Shown: piece after piece, positions 43,421 through 53,246 of the stretch
Numbering within the stretch: position 1 is the stretch's first letter
Layout of the letters: every line of letters begins with the position of its first letter
Assembly (NCBI GenBank): GCA_963808165.1
Contig: CAWEET010000001.1
Span: 482,778 to 546,777, forward strand
Origin: Thiosocius sp963808165
GTDB lineage: Bacteria; Pseudomonadota; Gammaproteobacteria; Chromatiales; Chromatiaceae
Direction: 5' to 3'
DNA: 64,000 nt
Program-made: the position numbers and the translations under genes
The notes under the pieces: generated by a model
Told to the model about the DNA's origin: nothing
Database searches by the model: none
Seen by the model: only the letters and a program-made list of their open reading frames with translations

Positions 43421-45319
43421 ATGGTTCGAGGTATTGGTGTTGTCGCTCTGTGCCTGGCCAGCACTTGCGCCCTCGCGCAGTCAGCAGACCGTATCTGGTC
43501 GGGCGGAACCGTCTTGACGATGAACGACGCGGCCATGCGTGCCGAGGCGATTGCCGAGCGGGATGGTCAGATCATTGCCGTGGGCAGCCAGGCGGAGGTG
43601 ATGAAGCTTCGCGGTGCAGACACCCAGTTGATCGACCTCCACGGACGCGCGCTGCTACCGGGGTTCGTCGACGCCCATGGGCACGTGGTAATGGGCGGGC
43701 TTCAGGCGCTCTCGGCCAACCTACTGGCCCGACCCGACGGCGATGTGGTTGATATCGCATCCCTGCAGCAGACGCTGCGCGACTGGGTGGCCGCCAACCA
43801 GGAGGTGGTGCGCAAGATCCAGCTGATCGTCGGCTTCGGCTACGACAACGCCCAGCTGAAGGAACTGCTTCACCCATCGCGCGACGACCTCGATGCCGTC
43901 TCTACCGAGTACCCGATCCTGATCATCCACCAGTCGGGCCATCTTGCGGTGCTCAACAGCAAGGCGCTGGAGATCGCCGGCATCTCGGCGGCCAGCAAGA
44001 ACCCGGAGGGCGGGGTCATCCGGCGCCGTGAAGGCAGCCAAGAGCCGAATGGGGTGCTGGAAGAGCTCGCAATGTTCAGCGCGCTGTTCAAGCTCCTGCC
44101 CGCCATCGGGCCGGAGGGTTTCAAGGCGTTCGCGCGCGCGGGCAGCGAACTCTGGACGCGTTACGGCTACACGACGGCACAGGAGGGTCGGTCGTCCCCG
44201 GACACGGTTCGCATCATGCAGTCTGTCGCCGCCGAGGACGGCTTCGCCATCGACGTGGTGACCTACCCGGACGTACTCATCGACCGGGACCTTATCAAGG
44301 CCGGGGTGAGCACCGACTACGACAAGCGCCTGCGCATCGGCGGTGCCAAGCTGACCATTGACGGCAGTCCACAAGGCTTCACCGCCTGGCGCGACCAGCC
44401 TTACTACAAGCCGGTCGGCAAGTACCCGCAGGGCTACTCGGGCTATGCGGCGGCTACCGCGGAACAGATCTTCGACGCTGCGCTCTGGGCGGCCGAGAAT
44501 GGTATCCAGTTGCTTACTCATGCCAACGGCGAGCGTGCAATGGACATGCTTATAGCCGCGCACCGCGCTGCCCAAGCCCGATATCCCGCGGCAAGAGGGC
44601 TTCGGCCCGTGCTCATACATGGCCAGTTCGTCCGGGCCGACCAGCTCGACGACTTCAAGGCCCTGGGGGTCATACCCTCGCTCTTTCCGATGCACACCTT
44701 CTACTGGGGTGACTGGCACCTCCAGCATACGGTCGGGCCGCACAAGGGCCAGAACATCTCGCCCACCGGTTGGGTGCTCGAGCGCGGCATGCTGTTCACC
44801 AGCCATCACGATGCCCCGGTCGCCTTCCCGGACTCGATGCGGGTGCTCGATGCCACGGTCACCCGCCGAGCACGCGGCTCAGGTGTAGTCGTCGGCCCAC
44901 AACACAGGGTTGACGTGATCACTGCCCTCAAGGCCATGACCATCTGGCCGGCTTACCAGCATTTTGAAGAGTCACGGAAAGGCTCGCTCGAGGTCGGCAA
45001 GCTGGCTGACTTCGTGATCCTCTCGGCCGACCCCACCGCTGTCGATCCGGAGACGCTCGATACCTTGAGAGTCACGGAGACCGTGAAGGAGGGCCAGACT
45101 GTCTTCCGCCTCGATACGCGGAGCGCGCAGGTAAGAGAGAATCCGGGTTTCACAGATGCGATGCAGGTACTCGCGGGCTTCAGCCATGCGCCACGCTTGA
45201 TCCATTCCACCGCCTGGGCGCGTACTATCGGCGTACAGGCGGGCGGCACCTCGACGGGCTGCCTGTCTGACCTCTTCCTCGCCATGTCCGATGCCATGGT
45301 TTCGGCGCCCATGCGCTGA
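43421..45319 (+). CDS. Exported amidohydrolase family 3 protein (YtcJ-like)
   Basis: The 632-residue product starts at ATG 43421 just after GGAGGCGTAA, has a signal peptide (MVRGIGVVALCLASTCALAQ) and the full YtcJ-like pattern: LLPGFVDAHGHV (HxH), KLTIDGSPQGFT (the Lys ligand), LTHANGERAMD, IHGQFVRADQ, and SHHDAPV for the metal ligands. YtcJ-type enzymes hydrolyse N-formyl or similar amides. The C-terminal extension after about residue 560 is not typical. It stands alone between a repeat R copy and IS debris. Confidence 0.85.
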   Translation: MVRGIGVVALCLASTCALAQSADRIWSGGTVLTMNDAAMRAEAIAERDGQIIAVGSQAEVMKLRGADTQLIDLHGRALLPGFVDAHGHVVMGGLQALSANLLARPDGDVVDIASLQQTLRDWVAANQEVVRKIQLIVGFGYDNAQLKELLHPSRDDLDAVSTEYPILIIHQSGHLAVLNSKALEIAGISAASKNPEGGVIRRREGSQEPNGVLEELAMFSALFKLLPAIGPEGFKAFARAGSELWTRYGYTTAQEGRSSPDTVRIMQSVAAEDGFAIDVVTYPDVLIDRDLIKAGVSTDYDKRLRIGGAKLTIDGSPQGFTAWRDQPYYKPVGKYPQGYSGYAAATAEQIFDAALWAAENGIQLLTHANGERAMDMLIAAHRAAQARYPAARGLRPVLIHGQFVRADQLDDFKALGVIPSLFPMHTFYWGDWHLQHTVGPHKGQNISPTGWVLERGMLFTSHHDAPVAFPDSMRVLDATVTRRARGSGVVVGPQHRVDVITALKAMTIWPAYQHFEESRKGSLEVGKLADFVILSADPTAVDPETLDTLRVTETVKEGQTVFRLDTRSAQVRENPGFTDAMQVLAGFSHAPRLIHSTAWARTIGVQAGGTSTGCLSDLFLAMSDAMVSAPMR

Positions 45320-45326
45320 GGCAGCA

Positions 45327-45422
45327 TGTGTGTGGCGAATTGATATTCAAGCGGCTACAGGTAGCTGGTACAGCCCGCGGCAATGCGATCTCCACTGGAA
45401 TTGATTTAAGTCGGCACGGCAC
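45327..45422. repeat. Relic end of the GGCGAATT-ended IS family
   Basis: TGTGTGTGGCGAATTGATAT is at 45327-45346, followed by CAAGCGGCTACAGGTAGCTG and CGGCAATGCGATCTCCACTG. It is joined at about 45423 to a second, unrelated transposase fragment. Confidence 0.7.
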
Positions 45423-45423
45423 C

Positions 45424-45847
45424 TGCGTCACCATGGCAGAACGCCTATGTGGAACGCGTGATTGGGACGCTACGCCGAGAACTTTTCGACCACGTTATCG
45501 TGCTCAACGAGAGGCATCTCAAGAGACTTATGGGGACCTCGAAAAATGCCGTCCATGGCATTTTTCTCCACGGGAAAGCGAAAAATGCGGTTTTCGCTAT
45601 CCTTCATTTTCAATCACTTGTCGTGATTGAAAATGGCGACACATCCCTGTGCCGCGCGTCCACCTCGATTTTTCGAGGCGCCCTTATGTCATCGTATCTC
45701 GATTACTACCATCCGTGGCGAACACACCAATCCTTGGGTCGAGACACGCCAAAAGGTCGTCCCGTACGAGCAGCGGAGCCCAGAAACGTTGTTGAATTCC
45801 CGGCCGTCTACGGCCTACACCATGTCTATCTTCCGAAAGCTGCATGA
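45424..45847 (+). mobile_element. C-terminal fragment of a second rve transposase, MITE-interrupted
   Basis: The frame reads SPWQNAYVERVIGTLRREL and VIVLNERHL, then a 52-codon insertion, then YYHPWRTHQSLGRDTPKG to the stop. The catalytic Glu lies in the first part. The insertion is the 152-bp MITE plus its 4-bp duplication, which keeps the frame open. Confidence 0.8.
45532..45683. mobile_element. 152-bp MITE with TTAT duplication
   Basis: Terminal inverted repeats are GGGGACCTCGAAAAAT and GGGCGCCTCGAAAAAT (14 of 16 identical). TTAT flanks the element at 45528-45531 and 45684-45687. Inside is a 13-bp perfect hairpin (CATTTTCAATCAC / GTGATTGAAAATG, loop TTGTC, at 45605-45635). No complete parent IS is in the window. 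Confidence 0.85.
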
Positions 45848-46284
45848 ATATTCGGGATCCACAGGTAGTGCCGGACGCAAACCCGCAATGTGATCGGTTG
45901 TTGGACGCTTGTCGGCGACTTATTGGTCGTCTGGTCGGGTGAGTTGTGATTTGTCGCGGCTGCGGTTGGCGGGTTGGTAAAACAACGGATTTGAGCTCAA
46001 AAGGGTGTTTATGCTTCCTATACCCCGACGTACTCCTGGGCTGGGCGCGCTGGCGGGAGCCCGACCGTGAGGAATTCGACTTCTACTTCCGTCGGCTCTG
46101 GGTCTGAGTCGAATGACGCAACAGATCGAACCGTGCCAAATCGGCCTGGCACAGGCTCAGATTATCTGAGAGCTGTACCGATAACTCCAAGGTAAGACCG
46201 CTCCTCGGCAGTAACGAGATCACCAGGTACACGGCCGTGCTGAAGACACGCCGCAGCTTTAGACTGAACAGTGAAAAGAAGGGG
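45848..46284. other. 430-bp stretch without a supported gene
   Basis: A short plus-strand frame ends ...WARWREPDREEFDFYFRRLWV near 46107 and may be the tail of a lost gene. Nothing else is recognised. Confidence 0.35.
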
Positions 46285-46476
46285 CTAAATCGAATTGCCG
46301 ACAACCTTTTCGAGCGCAGCGCGCATGGCACCCAGTATCAGCTCACGGGGTTCCTGCTCGTGGAGTTCAGGCACAGACCAACCCATGATCCGGCTGTACT
46401 TGTTCAGCAGGTGTTGCATGTCATCTTCCAACTCGTCTTGATAGCGCTCCATGACGGCTTGTTCAACATCGGTCAT
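46285..46476 (-). CDS. Small unknown protein next to TerB
   Basis: The 63-residue product is soluble and helical (MTDVEQAVMERYQDELEDDM and LILGAMRAALEKVVGNS). It follows the TerB gene by 48 bp in the same direction, so the two could be co-transcribed. A weak AGAG precedes ATG 46476. No family is recognised. Confidence 0.5.
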   Translation of the reverse strand: MTDVEQAVMERYQDELEDDMQHLLNKYSRIMGWSVPELHEQEPRELILGAMRAALEKVVGNSI

Positions 46477-46524
46477 CGCTCTCTCCCCAGGTTTCTTTCC
46501 CGCTTTGATCTGCTTGCGAAGGAT

Positions 46525-46983
46525 TCAATGATCACCGCGTGCACGGTGCTTCGCCCTAATAAACGCGCTGTGCGGCACGTGTAACAGTTCCGTGATCTTG
46601 CGCACCAGATGCTCTTCATATATGTGCAGTGAGTCGTTCGCATAGGCAATGCGCCACAGTCTTTCGATCAGCGCGACCTTCTGCTCTTGCGCATAGTTTT
46701 TATTGATCAACGAGGTGAACTGGAAATAATCGGTGGCGTCTGCTCGTTCCGGCTCAGCCAACTCCAGAAGTTTTGCAGCATCTTCTTCATCCAGGCCAAA
46801 GTGCTCCAGCACCTCTGCCTTTGCCGCTTCACACTGTTCCGGCCGAAGCTCACCATCCATAAAGACCATCTCGAGCAGCAGTGCACCGCTTGCAAGACGC
46901 AGCACATGTTCTGAGTCTTCGTCAGTGGTCACGCTTCTGGGCGAAAGCCGCTCATCGAAGAAGTCCTTGATTCGTTGCAGCAT
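46525..46983 (-). CDS. TerB-family tellurite-resistance-like protein
   Basis: From ATG 46983 (AAGG upstream) the protein is 152 residues: MLQRIKDFFDERLSP and an all-helical domain with the TerB pattern ASGALLLEMVFMDGELRPEQ and LIERLWRIAYANDSLHIYEE. The acidic DGEL and D..L.IYEE sites probably bind a metal. TerB proteins are linked to tellurite or stress responses, but the biochemical role is unclear. The longer frame to 47040 lacks a ribosome site. Confidence 0.85.
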   Translation of the reverse strand: MLQRIKDFFDERLSPRSVTTDEDSEHVLRLASGALLLEMVFMDGELRPEQCEAAKAEVLEHFGLDEEDAAKLLELAEPERADATDYFQFTSLINKNYAQEQKVALIERLWRIAYANDSLHIYEEHLVRKITELLHVPHSAFIRAKHRARGDH

Positions 46984-47076
46984 GTTAAGCCTTCGTTCGG
47001 GTTTTATCGCCGGCAGCGAAAAGTCGGGGATGATCATCATCCGACTAGAGTTAGCGGCCGACCAACATCTGAATTT

Positions 47077-48087
47077 TTAGAGATGTAATATACCGATCAT
47101 TTCTTCGCTGTACAGATCCAGGGCGCCGGTCCCCGCTATGGTAATGCGCTGAGTGTCCATCAACAGATCGTCACTGCATGCCACACCGTCCTCGATGTCG
47201 ACGTTCGCCACCAGGCAATTGATCTGCGTGACATCGGCGGAGAGCCAGCTCGAGGACAACATGGTGGTCAAGAGGTCTGAACCCCAGAGGTCGAGCCGGC
47301 GACTGCCGATCGGTCCATCTTCGCCCACGATGATCAACTGACCGTTTGCATCACCCAGAAATTCACGCCGCGTGCGGCCATCGCCCGATAGCCTCAGGGT
47401 GACATCCAGTCGCCCCTCCACAACCTCAGCTGCGCCGGTCTGTTTCAGCAACAGACCATAGTTGATATCTTCCGCGATGAGCTCGACGTTGATCGCGGGC
47501 GTGTCCTGCGAGGCATCGATGAAGATATCGCCCTCGACCAGCGCGCCCGTAAAGCTATGCGCGCGAAATGGCGCGAGCCTAAACACACCGTCTTGGAGCG
47601 AGGCCCTGAATTTCAGATCGCCCAGATCCCCGGCCTCGGTGCTCAGACGCTTGCCGCGGAACACCACCTCGGCGTCGTGTGCACGCATGCCCTCGATCGG
47701 CAGATCATAGTCGGGAATCACGTGCTTCCGCGTTACCGGTGAGGCCTCCGTCTCGTTGACCGGAAGCAACTCGCGCAGATAGATCTGATCCGAGTAGAGC
47801 TCGGCCTCGACTCTGGGTCGTTCCTGGCGATGAAAGACCGTCAGCTTGCCGCCAATATCGCTGCGACCGGAACGGAGCTTAAAATCATCCAGAACGATCC
47901 GGCCTGGCTGATCAACCACGCGACCTGCGATCGAATAGGCGCCCGCTATCGGCAGGATCAGGTCGAACAGGGGCAACAGGGCGTCGATCTCGGCACCGCT
48001 GAGCTGGAACCCGACATCGAAACCACTGCCCTCCAGCGGATGCTCAACGCTGCCGCTGGCCTTAAAACCAATCCTGATTACCCCCAT
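47077..48087 (-). pseudogene. AsmA-family protein, truncated at both ends
   Basis: The 336 residues are beta-strand-rich with the repeating AsmA/TamB style: GRVVDQPGRIVLDDFKLRSG, RLDVTLRLSGDGRTRREFLG and ANGQLIIVGEDGPIGSRRLD. Whole AsmA proteins have 600 residues or more, begin with a membrane anchor and end in a longer strand region. Here the 5' side abuts a transposase fragment at 48088-48127 and the 3' side stops early. It is a relic of an outer-membrane-biogenesis protein. Confidence 0.7.
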
Positions 48088-48126
48088 TGCTCAGCCATGC
48101 TGAGCAGCCTCTGTGGCATGGGCGGT

Positions 48127-48560
48127 TCAGTTACGGTAGTAGCTGCAGTATTCACGAAGGATTCGGCTAAGGTGTCGCTCATTGAGCACGATGACGTGGT
48201 CTAAACAATCCCGGCGAATGGAACCGATCACGCGTTCGACGGACGGATTTTGCCGAGGCGATCGAGGCGCTGTAATCACCTCCTCGATTGCCAAGTTCTT
48301 GATCCGTCGTTGCACAGTGTCACCATAGATGCGATCGCGGTCATGCAACAGATAACGTGGTGCGGTATCGAACGGAAACGTGTCAACGATCCGATGGGTG
48401 GTCCATTGGGCAGTTGGGTTCGCAGTCACATTGAAGTGCATAATCTGACGACGGTATTGCCGGCAACCAATTCAGCGTGCGAACGATGCTTCAAAAAAAT
48501 CCAAGGAAATTCATGGACTTTCAGCCGGTTGAGTTTTCAGAAGGCACCGGCATGGGTTGG
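48127..48560 (-). mobile_element. Fragment of the second rve transposase and its 5' end
   Basis: The minus strand reads HFNVTANPTAQWTTHRIVDT, LLHDRDRIYGDTVQRRIKNL (second Asp), then PRSPRQNPSVERVIGSIRR (Glu). The DNA at 48470-48560 (GATGCTTCAAAAAAATCC) resembles 54120-54180, which flanks the N-terminal piece of the same family there. The N-terminal coding part is missing here. Confidence 0.8.
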
Positions 48561-48600
48561 TGGAAAATACAAACTCTTCTTTCAGATATCATCCGAATTC

Positions 48601-49227
48601 ATGACGACGGCACCCAAACAAGCACTGACAGTTCTGCTCAAGGCGGGTACGCGCGAACACCATCGCCGTGCAGAACGTGCCGGCATCGTGGCCAGGATTC
48701 TGCGGCAATCCGTTTCACATAGTGAATATCGCCGCTACCTGCACGAGTTGGCGATCATCTATGCGGCGATGGAGGAACGATTGAGCGCCCTGCGCGATCA
48801 TCCTACGCTGGCGCCCCTGGCTGCCCCCGGTCTCGCCCGATCGCCGTCGCTGAAACGCGACTTGGCCAGGCTGGATCCCCGATATGAAAGCGGCGCTCGG
48901 CCAATGACGCTGGCGGGCTCTCGCTACCGCGATCGCCTATTGAGCGCCGACCTGCCGATGTTGGTGGCGCATGCCTATGTCCGATACCTGGGTGATCTCA
49001 ACGGCGGACAACGCTTACGCCGCCTTTTGACAGAAGCACTCCACCTCGATTCCGACAGCTTGTCCTTTTACCGCTTCGACGCCATTACAGACCTCGAAAG
49101 CTGTATTCAGCAACTGCGCCATGCAATCGATCGGGGCGTCGCCAGCGACGATCACGGCCGTGTTGTCGAAGAGGCAGCGCGGGCCTTCGAATTCAATATC
49201 CTGCTGGCCGAGGCGGTTGTGAAATGA
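48601..49227 (+). CDS. hmuO: Heme oxygenase (biliverdin-producing)
   Basis: The 208-residue protein has the heme oxygenase pattern: proximal His in GTREHHRRAERAG near residue 20, Y/L-rich helices in YRRYLHELAIIYAAMEERL, and the distal helix motif with flexible Gly in YVRYLGDLNGGQRLRR near residue 130. It opens heme to biliverdin, the chromophore of the bacteriophytochrome encoded convergently 37 bp away. The symbol is by function; bphO would serve equally. An upstream frame (to 48250) belongs to the IS. No clear ribosome site precedes ATG 48601. Confidence 0.85.
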   Translation: MTTAPKQALTVLLKAGTREHHRRAERAGIVARILRQSVSHSEYRRYLHELAIIYAAMEERLSALRDHPTLAPLAAPGLARSPSLKRDLARLDPRYESGARPMTLAGSRYRDRLLSADLPMLVAHAYVRYLGDLNGGQRLRRLLTEALHLDSDSLSFYRFDAITDLESCIQQLRHAIDRGVASDDHGRVVEEAARAFEFNILLAEAVVK

Positions 49228-49264
49228 TCCCCCATTGTCGTTGACGCGCACACTCGGGGCGTTG

Positions 49265-51409
49265 TCATCCCGACCGACGAGACAGCAGGTCCCTCAGTGT
49301 CTGTTTCGTCCTGATGACCGAGTCGAAAACGGATGCAAGCATCCGCGGCACCCTCTCGACGTCCATACCATCGGTGATCTCCAAGGCAGCAATTCTAGCG
49401 TTGTTGACCACGTTTGAAACCAAATTGCGGTAGATGAGGCCGGTTTCGCTGGTCAAAGGTACCTCTGAATCGTGGTGGGTCGACACGACATCTTCCTGGA
49501 ACTGGCGTCGAGCCTTCTCTCTCGATCTTGCATCGCTGACGTCGATGAAATGCAGAACAAAACCGAGTATCCGGTAACCTTCGACAACAACCGGCTCTGC
49601 TTCCGCCCTGAGTGCACGGATCTCACCTTCTCCAGACTGGATTTCGATCTCACTTCGCCAGGGTTGACGGTCGCGAACCATCACTTCAAGCAGCTCACGA
49701 ACGATCCGTGGCTGACGAAAGACATTGGGTAAATCGTCAAGCGTCATGAGGTTGAGATGCACCGCCGGCAGCAAGCGGTAAAAGGCGTCGTTGACCAACA
49801 GGAGACGCCCGGACGGATCGGTTACCACGACGGGTTGACGCGCCTGCCTTACGTCACGCCGCACTTGCTCCAACTGATCCTCAGCGATCAACATCCGGAC
49901 AGCTCGAAACTGGTACACCATGCTTTCGATCAGCTCACCGATACGTTGCGCGGTCGCTCTATCGGTTATCGACCAATGATCCGAGGTACCCTCCACCTGC
50001 TGATGCCACTTTGCGAATGAACGACGGGGAGACAGTTCTTTGGGGTCATCGCCAAACTCCACGGGTTTATTGGGATTGCCTCCCCATGTCACCGTCCTGA
50101 TGCGCTCGGGCCGGAACCACATGAGGTACTCGCCCGGTGAGCGTGAGACTGGTACGGCGACGATGCCGCTGGCCACCGGTTTCAACATGGCCAAGCCCTC
50201 GATGCGGTCACCGAGCGCCGACGTTTCGAATAGCTCCTCGGTGAAGTTCTCGTCAAGCCACTCCGCTATGGCCCGCACCTGCTGGGTACCCGGGACTTCC
50301 CCCGTCGAGATGACGTTACCCTCATAGGTCAGTGCGACACCGGTCGCATCCAACGGTTGCATCAGTATCTGGTTGTTTTCGAACAGGGCGGACTGCCAGT
50401 CACCGTCGTTTCTGATTGCCTCGATCATGCGCTGTTCGATCCGCGTGACTGAAAGTTCGGCCGCAGAACGGGCAAAGCCTTCGAGGGCAGCGATTCGCGT
50501 GGCAACCGCTTCGGCAATGACCTCACAAACCCCGCGTATCTCGTAGGACGGGTTCCGCGCTCGATAGTGGTGGCAGGCAATCAGGCCCCAGAGCGTACCC
50601 GCCGCCATCAGCGAAATGACCAGCGTCGCATTGACCCCCATGTTCTTGAGGTACTGAACGTGGATCGGCGACACGCTGCGCAGCGAACATAGAGACATGT
50701 CGAGTTCACGACCGGGGGCAGGCTGCGCGGGTCGCAAGGGTACCGGTCGGTAATCGATATCGACCAACACGCGCACCCGATGACGTTCATACAGGCGGCG
50801 CGCAATCTGCGGGATATCAGAAGCCGGGTAACGATTGCCGAGAAAAGCCTCCAGGTCCGGATTCCGCTGTTCTGCGAACACCTGGCCGTGCCCGTCTTGA
50901 TCGAACCGATACACCATCACCCGATCGTAGCCAGTGAGTTCCTTGACCAGCCTGGCAGTGTCGTCAGCAAGCTCCTGCAATGTGAGTGCTGACAACACCG
51001 CCTGCAAAGCGCGTTCGAGAAACGTCGATTGATCCGGCGGTGGATGCGCCGGTTCCAGTTCCAGCACGATCAACGAACCATCGACCGCGTGGACCGAGAC
51101 ATCAAACGTTCGACCAGCACCGGCTTTCCCGCAAGTCACCGATCGGGCACGGCGTTCGATCGGTTCACCGGCGGCTGCAGCATCGAGAGCAGCATCGACC
51201 TGGATCAGCGGTCGGCCGATCGGATCGCCCTCGATGGCCAGGAAATCAGCGACATTTTCGCTAACCTGGATGATGGTGTGGTCAGATGCCCGTAGTACCA
51301 GCAGAGCACCATGTGGCTGGATAGAGGCGGGCGTATGGATCTGCTCGAGTTCACAATTCGACAGGTCTGCCGTGCCGAACGCAGGTGGATCAACTTGGCG
51401 GAATGTCAC
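49265..51409 (-). CDS. bphP: Bacteriophytochrome without histidine kinase, PAS-ended
   Basis: The order is PAS (Cys19 in LSNCELEQIH, the biliverdin attachment site), GAF with PASDIPQIARRLY and LRSVSPIHVQYLKNMGVNA, PHY with PGEYLMWFRPE and SPRRSFAKWHQQV, then a second PAS (QPVVVTDPSGRLLLVNDAF). The C-terminal 90 residues (ETGLIYRNLVSNVVNNARIA) have no HisKA/HATPase pair. This resembles BphP proteins that signal by binding PpsR instead of phosphorylating. It follows ppsR by 40 bp in the same direction, which supports that partnership. Confidence 0.93.
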   Translation of the reverse strand: MTFRQVDPPAFGTADLSNCELEQIHTPASIQPHGALLVLRASDHTIIQVSENVADFLAIEGDPIGRPLIQVDAALDAAAAGEPIERRARSVTCGKAGAGRTFDVSVHAVDGSLIVLELEPAHPPPDQSTFLERALQAVLSALTLQELADDTARLVKELTGYDRVMVYRFDQDGHGQVFAEQRNPDLEAFLGNRYPASDIPQIARRLYERHRVRVLVDIDYRPVPLRPAQPAPGRELDMSLCSLRSVSPIHVQYLKNMGVNATLVISLMAAGTLWGLIACHHYRARNPSYEIRGVCEVIAEAVATRIAALEGFARSAAELSVTRIEQRMIEAIRNDGDWQSALFENNQILMQPLDATGVALTYEGNVISTGEVPGTQQVRAIAEWLDENFTEELFETSALGDRIEGLAMLKPVASGIVAVPVSRSPGEYLMWFRPERIRTVTWGGNPNKPVEFGDDPKELSPRRSFAKWHQQVEGTSDHWSITDRATAQRIGELIESMVYQFRAVRMLIAEDQLEQVRRDVRQARQPVVVTDPSGRLLLVNDAFYRLLPAVHLNLMTLDDLPNVFRQPRIVRELLEVMVRDRQPWRSEIEIQSGEGEIRALRAEAEPVVVEGYRILGFVLHFIDVSDARSREKARRQFQEDVVSTHHDSEVPLTSETGLIYRNLVSNVVNNARIAALEITDGMDVERVPRMLASVFDSVIRTKQTLRDLLSRRSG

Positions 51410-51448
51410 GTCATTACAACCCGTTGGTAGGTTTTGGTTATTGACGAC

Positions 51449-52816
51449 TCAATCCGCGTCTCGAGCTGTTTCCATACCGTAGCGCAGGATCTTGTCATAA
51501 AGGGACTGGCGACTGATTCCAAGCAGACGCGCCGCAGCAGTCCTGTTTCCTTCCAACTCATCCAGCGCAGCCTCGATATAGTGCTTCTCCACCAGTGCGA
51601 CAGCTTGCCCCACCAGGCCCTTCAGCGTCGCAGCCTGTAACTGATCGGTAACCGCATTCAGCAACTGCGCAAGCGCCAGATAGCGGTCAGAGTGGCATCC
51701 CATGATCGCCAACTGGCCGTCCCGAACGTAAACGAAAATCTGCGCAGGCTCGACCGCCGTGTTCATTACCGCGGCGATGTCTGCGTCGAAACGACCGCCT
51801 CGGGCCCCTATCAATGTTGTCGAAAAGTGTTTCACCATGCCATCGGTGGCCAGGGACGACAGAAGCGTTGCAAGACCGCTGCCCGTTGGCTCGCACCAAT
51901 CCGCGAAAGGCCTTCCTATGACGTCGTCTTCCACTGTTTCTTCGAGCAGGGACAGCAAAGTGGCATTGAGTCCGGCAACAACACCGTTTGCATCCAAGAC
52001 GGCCATCCCGTCCGGCGCAAGACTGACGATGCTCTTGGCAGCGATCGCCGTAATTTCGCTGTCGCCAGCGGCCGAGCGGGCATTCGGCGAATCGCTCAGA
52101 TTGATCAAAAGAAAGTCTGCCTTATCGATATCCAGCAGCGAGGCATTCAATACCAACGGCAAGGCATTATGACCGAATCGTGCAACGACGCGCGGCGCCT
52201 TCCCCTCGCTGGTAGCGCGTTGCAGCGTCTTTCGGACGAGCTCACGGTCGGCACTATGCACCAGGTCGAGAAGCGTTTGACCGCCTATTTCCATCGGTTT
52301 CAGCGACGCCAAGCCCAGAGCGGCGATGGCCGCCGGGTTGGCCTCGCTGATCGAGAAATCCCGAGCTCGTACCATCGCCAAGGCATCGCCTGTGGATTCG
52401 AACAAGGTGCGGTACTTGTTCTCGAACTCGCGCAACTGCCAATAATTTCTTTCTATCGCCGTTCGCGCAGCCGCCAAGCGTGACTGCAATTGGGCAACGC
52501 CACGGACGTCACGCCCAATTGCGACGATGCCGCTGCTCCGCAGGCGAACGGCAAGATACTCGAACGGTATCGTCAAGCCACTGGGGAAGCGTTGCTGCAG
52601 GCGGACATAGCGCGACACGCCTTGCCGATCGGCGGCTCGCACCAGATCGAGCAACTGCTGCCGATCAAGCCCTTCGACCGTGTTGGACCAGGTCTTTCCT
52701 ATCCAGTTGTCGCAAGTCTCATCAGCGAGCGCGTTTGCCAACGCCACACGCTGAATCACGCCATTGCGGTCGAGAAACATCTCGATGTCAGGTTGTGTCG
52801 CATCGTCAGTCGTCAT
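51449..52816 (-). CDS. ppsR: PpsR/CrtJ-type transcriptional regulator
   Basis: The 455-residue protein has the PpsR layout: an N domain, a Gln-rich helix (AQLQSRLAAARTAIERNYWQ), two PAS domains (FESTGDALAMVRARDF and SLAPDGMAVLDANGVV) and a Fis-type HTH at the end (GNRTAAARLLGISRQSLYDK). PpsR represses photosynthesis genes at TGTN12ACA sites under oxygen, and BphP relieves this in far-red light. No Cys lies in the HTH. I found no such site in the flanking DNA here, so the targets are elsewhere. ATG 52816 is preceded by AGAG only. Confidence 0.93.
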   Translation of the reverse strand: MTTDDATQPDIEMFLDRNGVIQRVALANALADETCDNWIGKTWSNTVEGLDRQQLLDLVRAADRQGVSRYVRLQQRFPSGLTIPFEYLAVRLRSSGIVAIGRDVRGVAQLQSRLAAARTAIERNYWQLREFENKYRTLFESTGDALAMVRARDFSISEANPAAIAALGLASLKPMEIGGQTLLDLVHSADRELVRKTLQRATSEGKAPRVVARFGHNALPLVLNASLLDIDKADFLLINLSDSPNARSAAGDSEITAIAAKSIVSLAPDGMAVLDANGVVAGLNATLLSLLEETVEDDVIGRPFADWCEPTGSGLATLLSSLATDGMVKHFSTTLIGARGGRFDADIAAVMNTAVEPAQIFVYVRDGQLAIMGCHSDRYLALAQLLNAVTDQLQAATLKGLVGQAVALVEKHYIEAALDELEGNRTAAARLLGISRQSLYDKILRYGMETARDAD

Positions 52817-53246
52817 CTCTATTCATCCAGCCGCTGAACACACCGTTTAGACAGGCAGGCGATCGTCCGACAGGCGCAAGTTTCCTGCCTTAACGAGTCG
52901 ACGGAGCTGACCCCTAACGTACACGGATAGATGCCGTAAAGATAGGCATCCGCGGCTTGTTATATCGGCTTCTGGGCGCGTTAAATCGCTTTTTTGGCGC
53001 GTTTCCGCGGCGAAACGGCCATGCTTCAATGAATGCTGCCGTAGTTGTGAGTCGACCACTGTCGACATCCATTGAGCTACCGGGCACCCCGACCGTTTAC
53101 GTCAGGAACAGGTTTCGCAACGGGAATCGACGACGTCCGGTCGACTCTCATGAGGAAGAAACCCCACGCGACAGGCGGGCCCCGGTTCTCCAGTTGCCGT
53201 CAAAGTCCGACGAACACCCGCCAGCGGTAAGACAACGTTTCGGCCT
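52817..53246. other. 430-bp intergenic region upstream of ppsR
   Basis: No gene is supported. AT-richer DNA near 52950-53000 could hold the ppsR promoter. No TGTN12ACA motif was found on reading it through. Confidence 0.4.

Noticed and set aside
43721..44809. 362-codon minus-strand frame inside the YtcJ-like amidohydrolase
   Set aside because: The plus-strand gene has a ribosome site, signal peptide and full metal-site motifs; the minus frame has none.
52817..53246. PpsR-binding site upstream of ppsR
   Set aside because: I looked for TGTN12ACA and found none; autoregulation cannot be claimed from this DNA.
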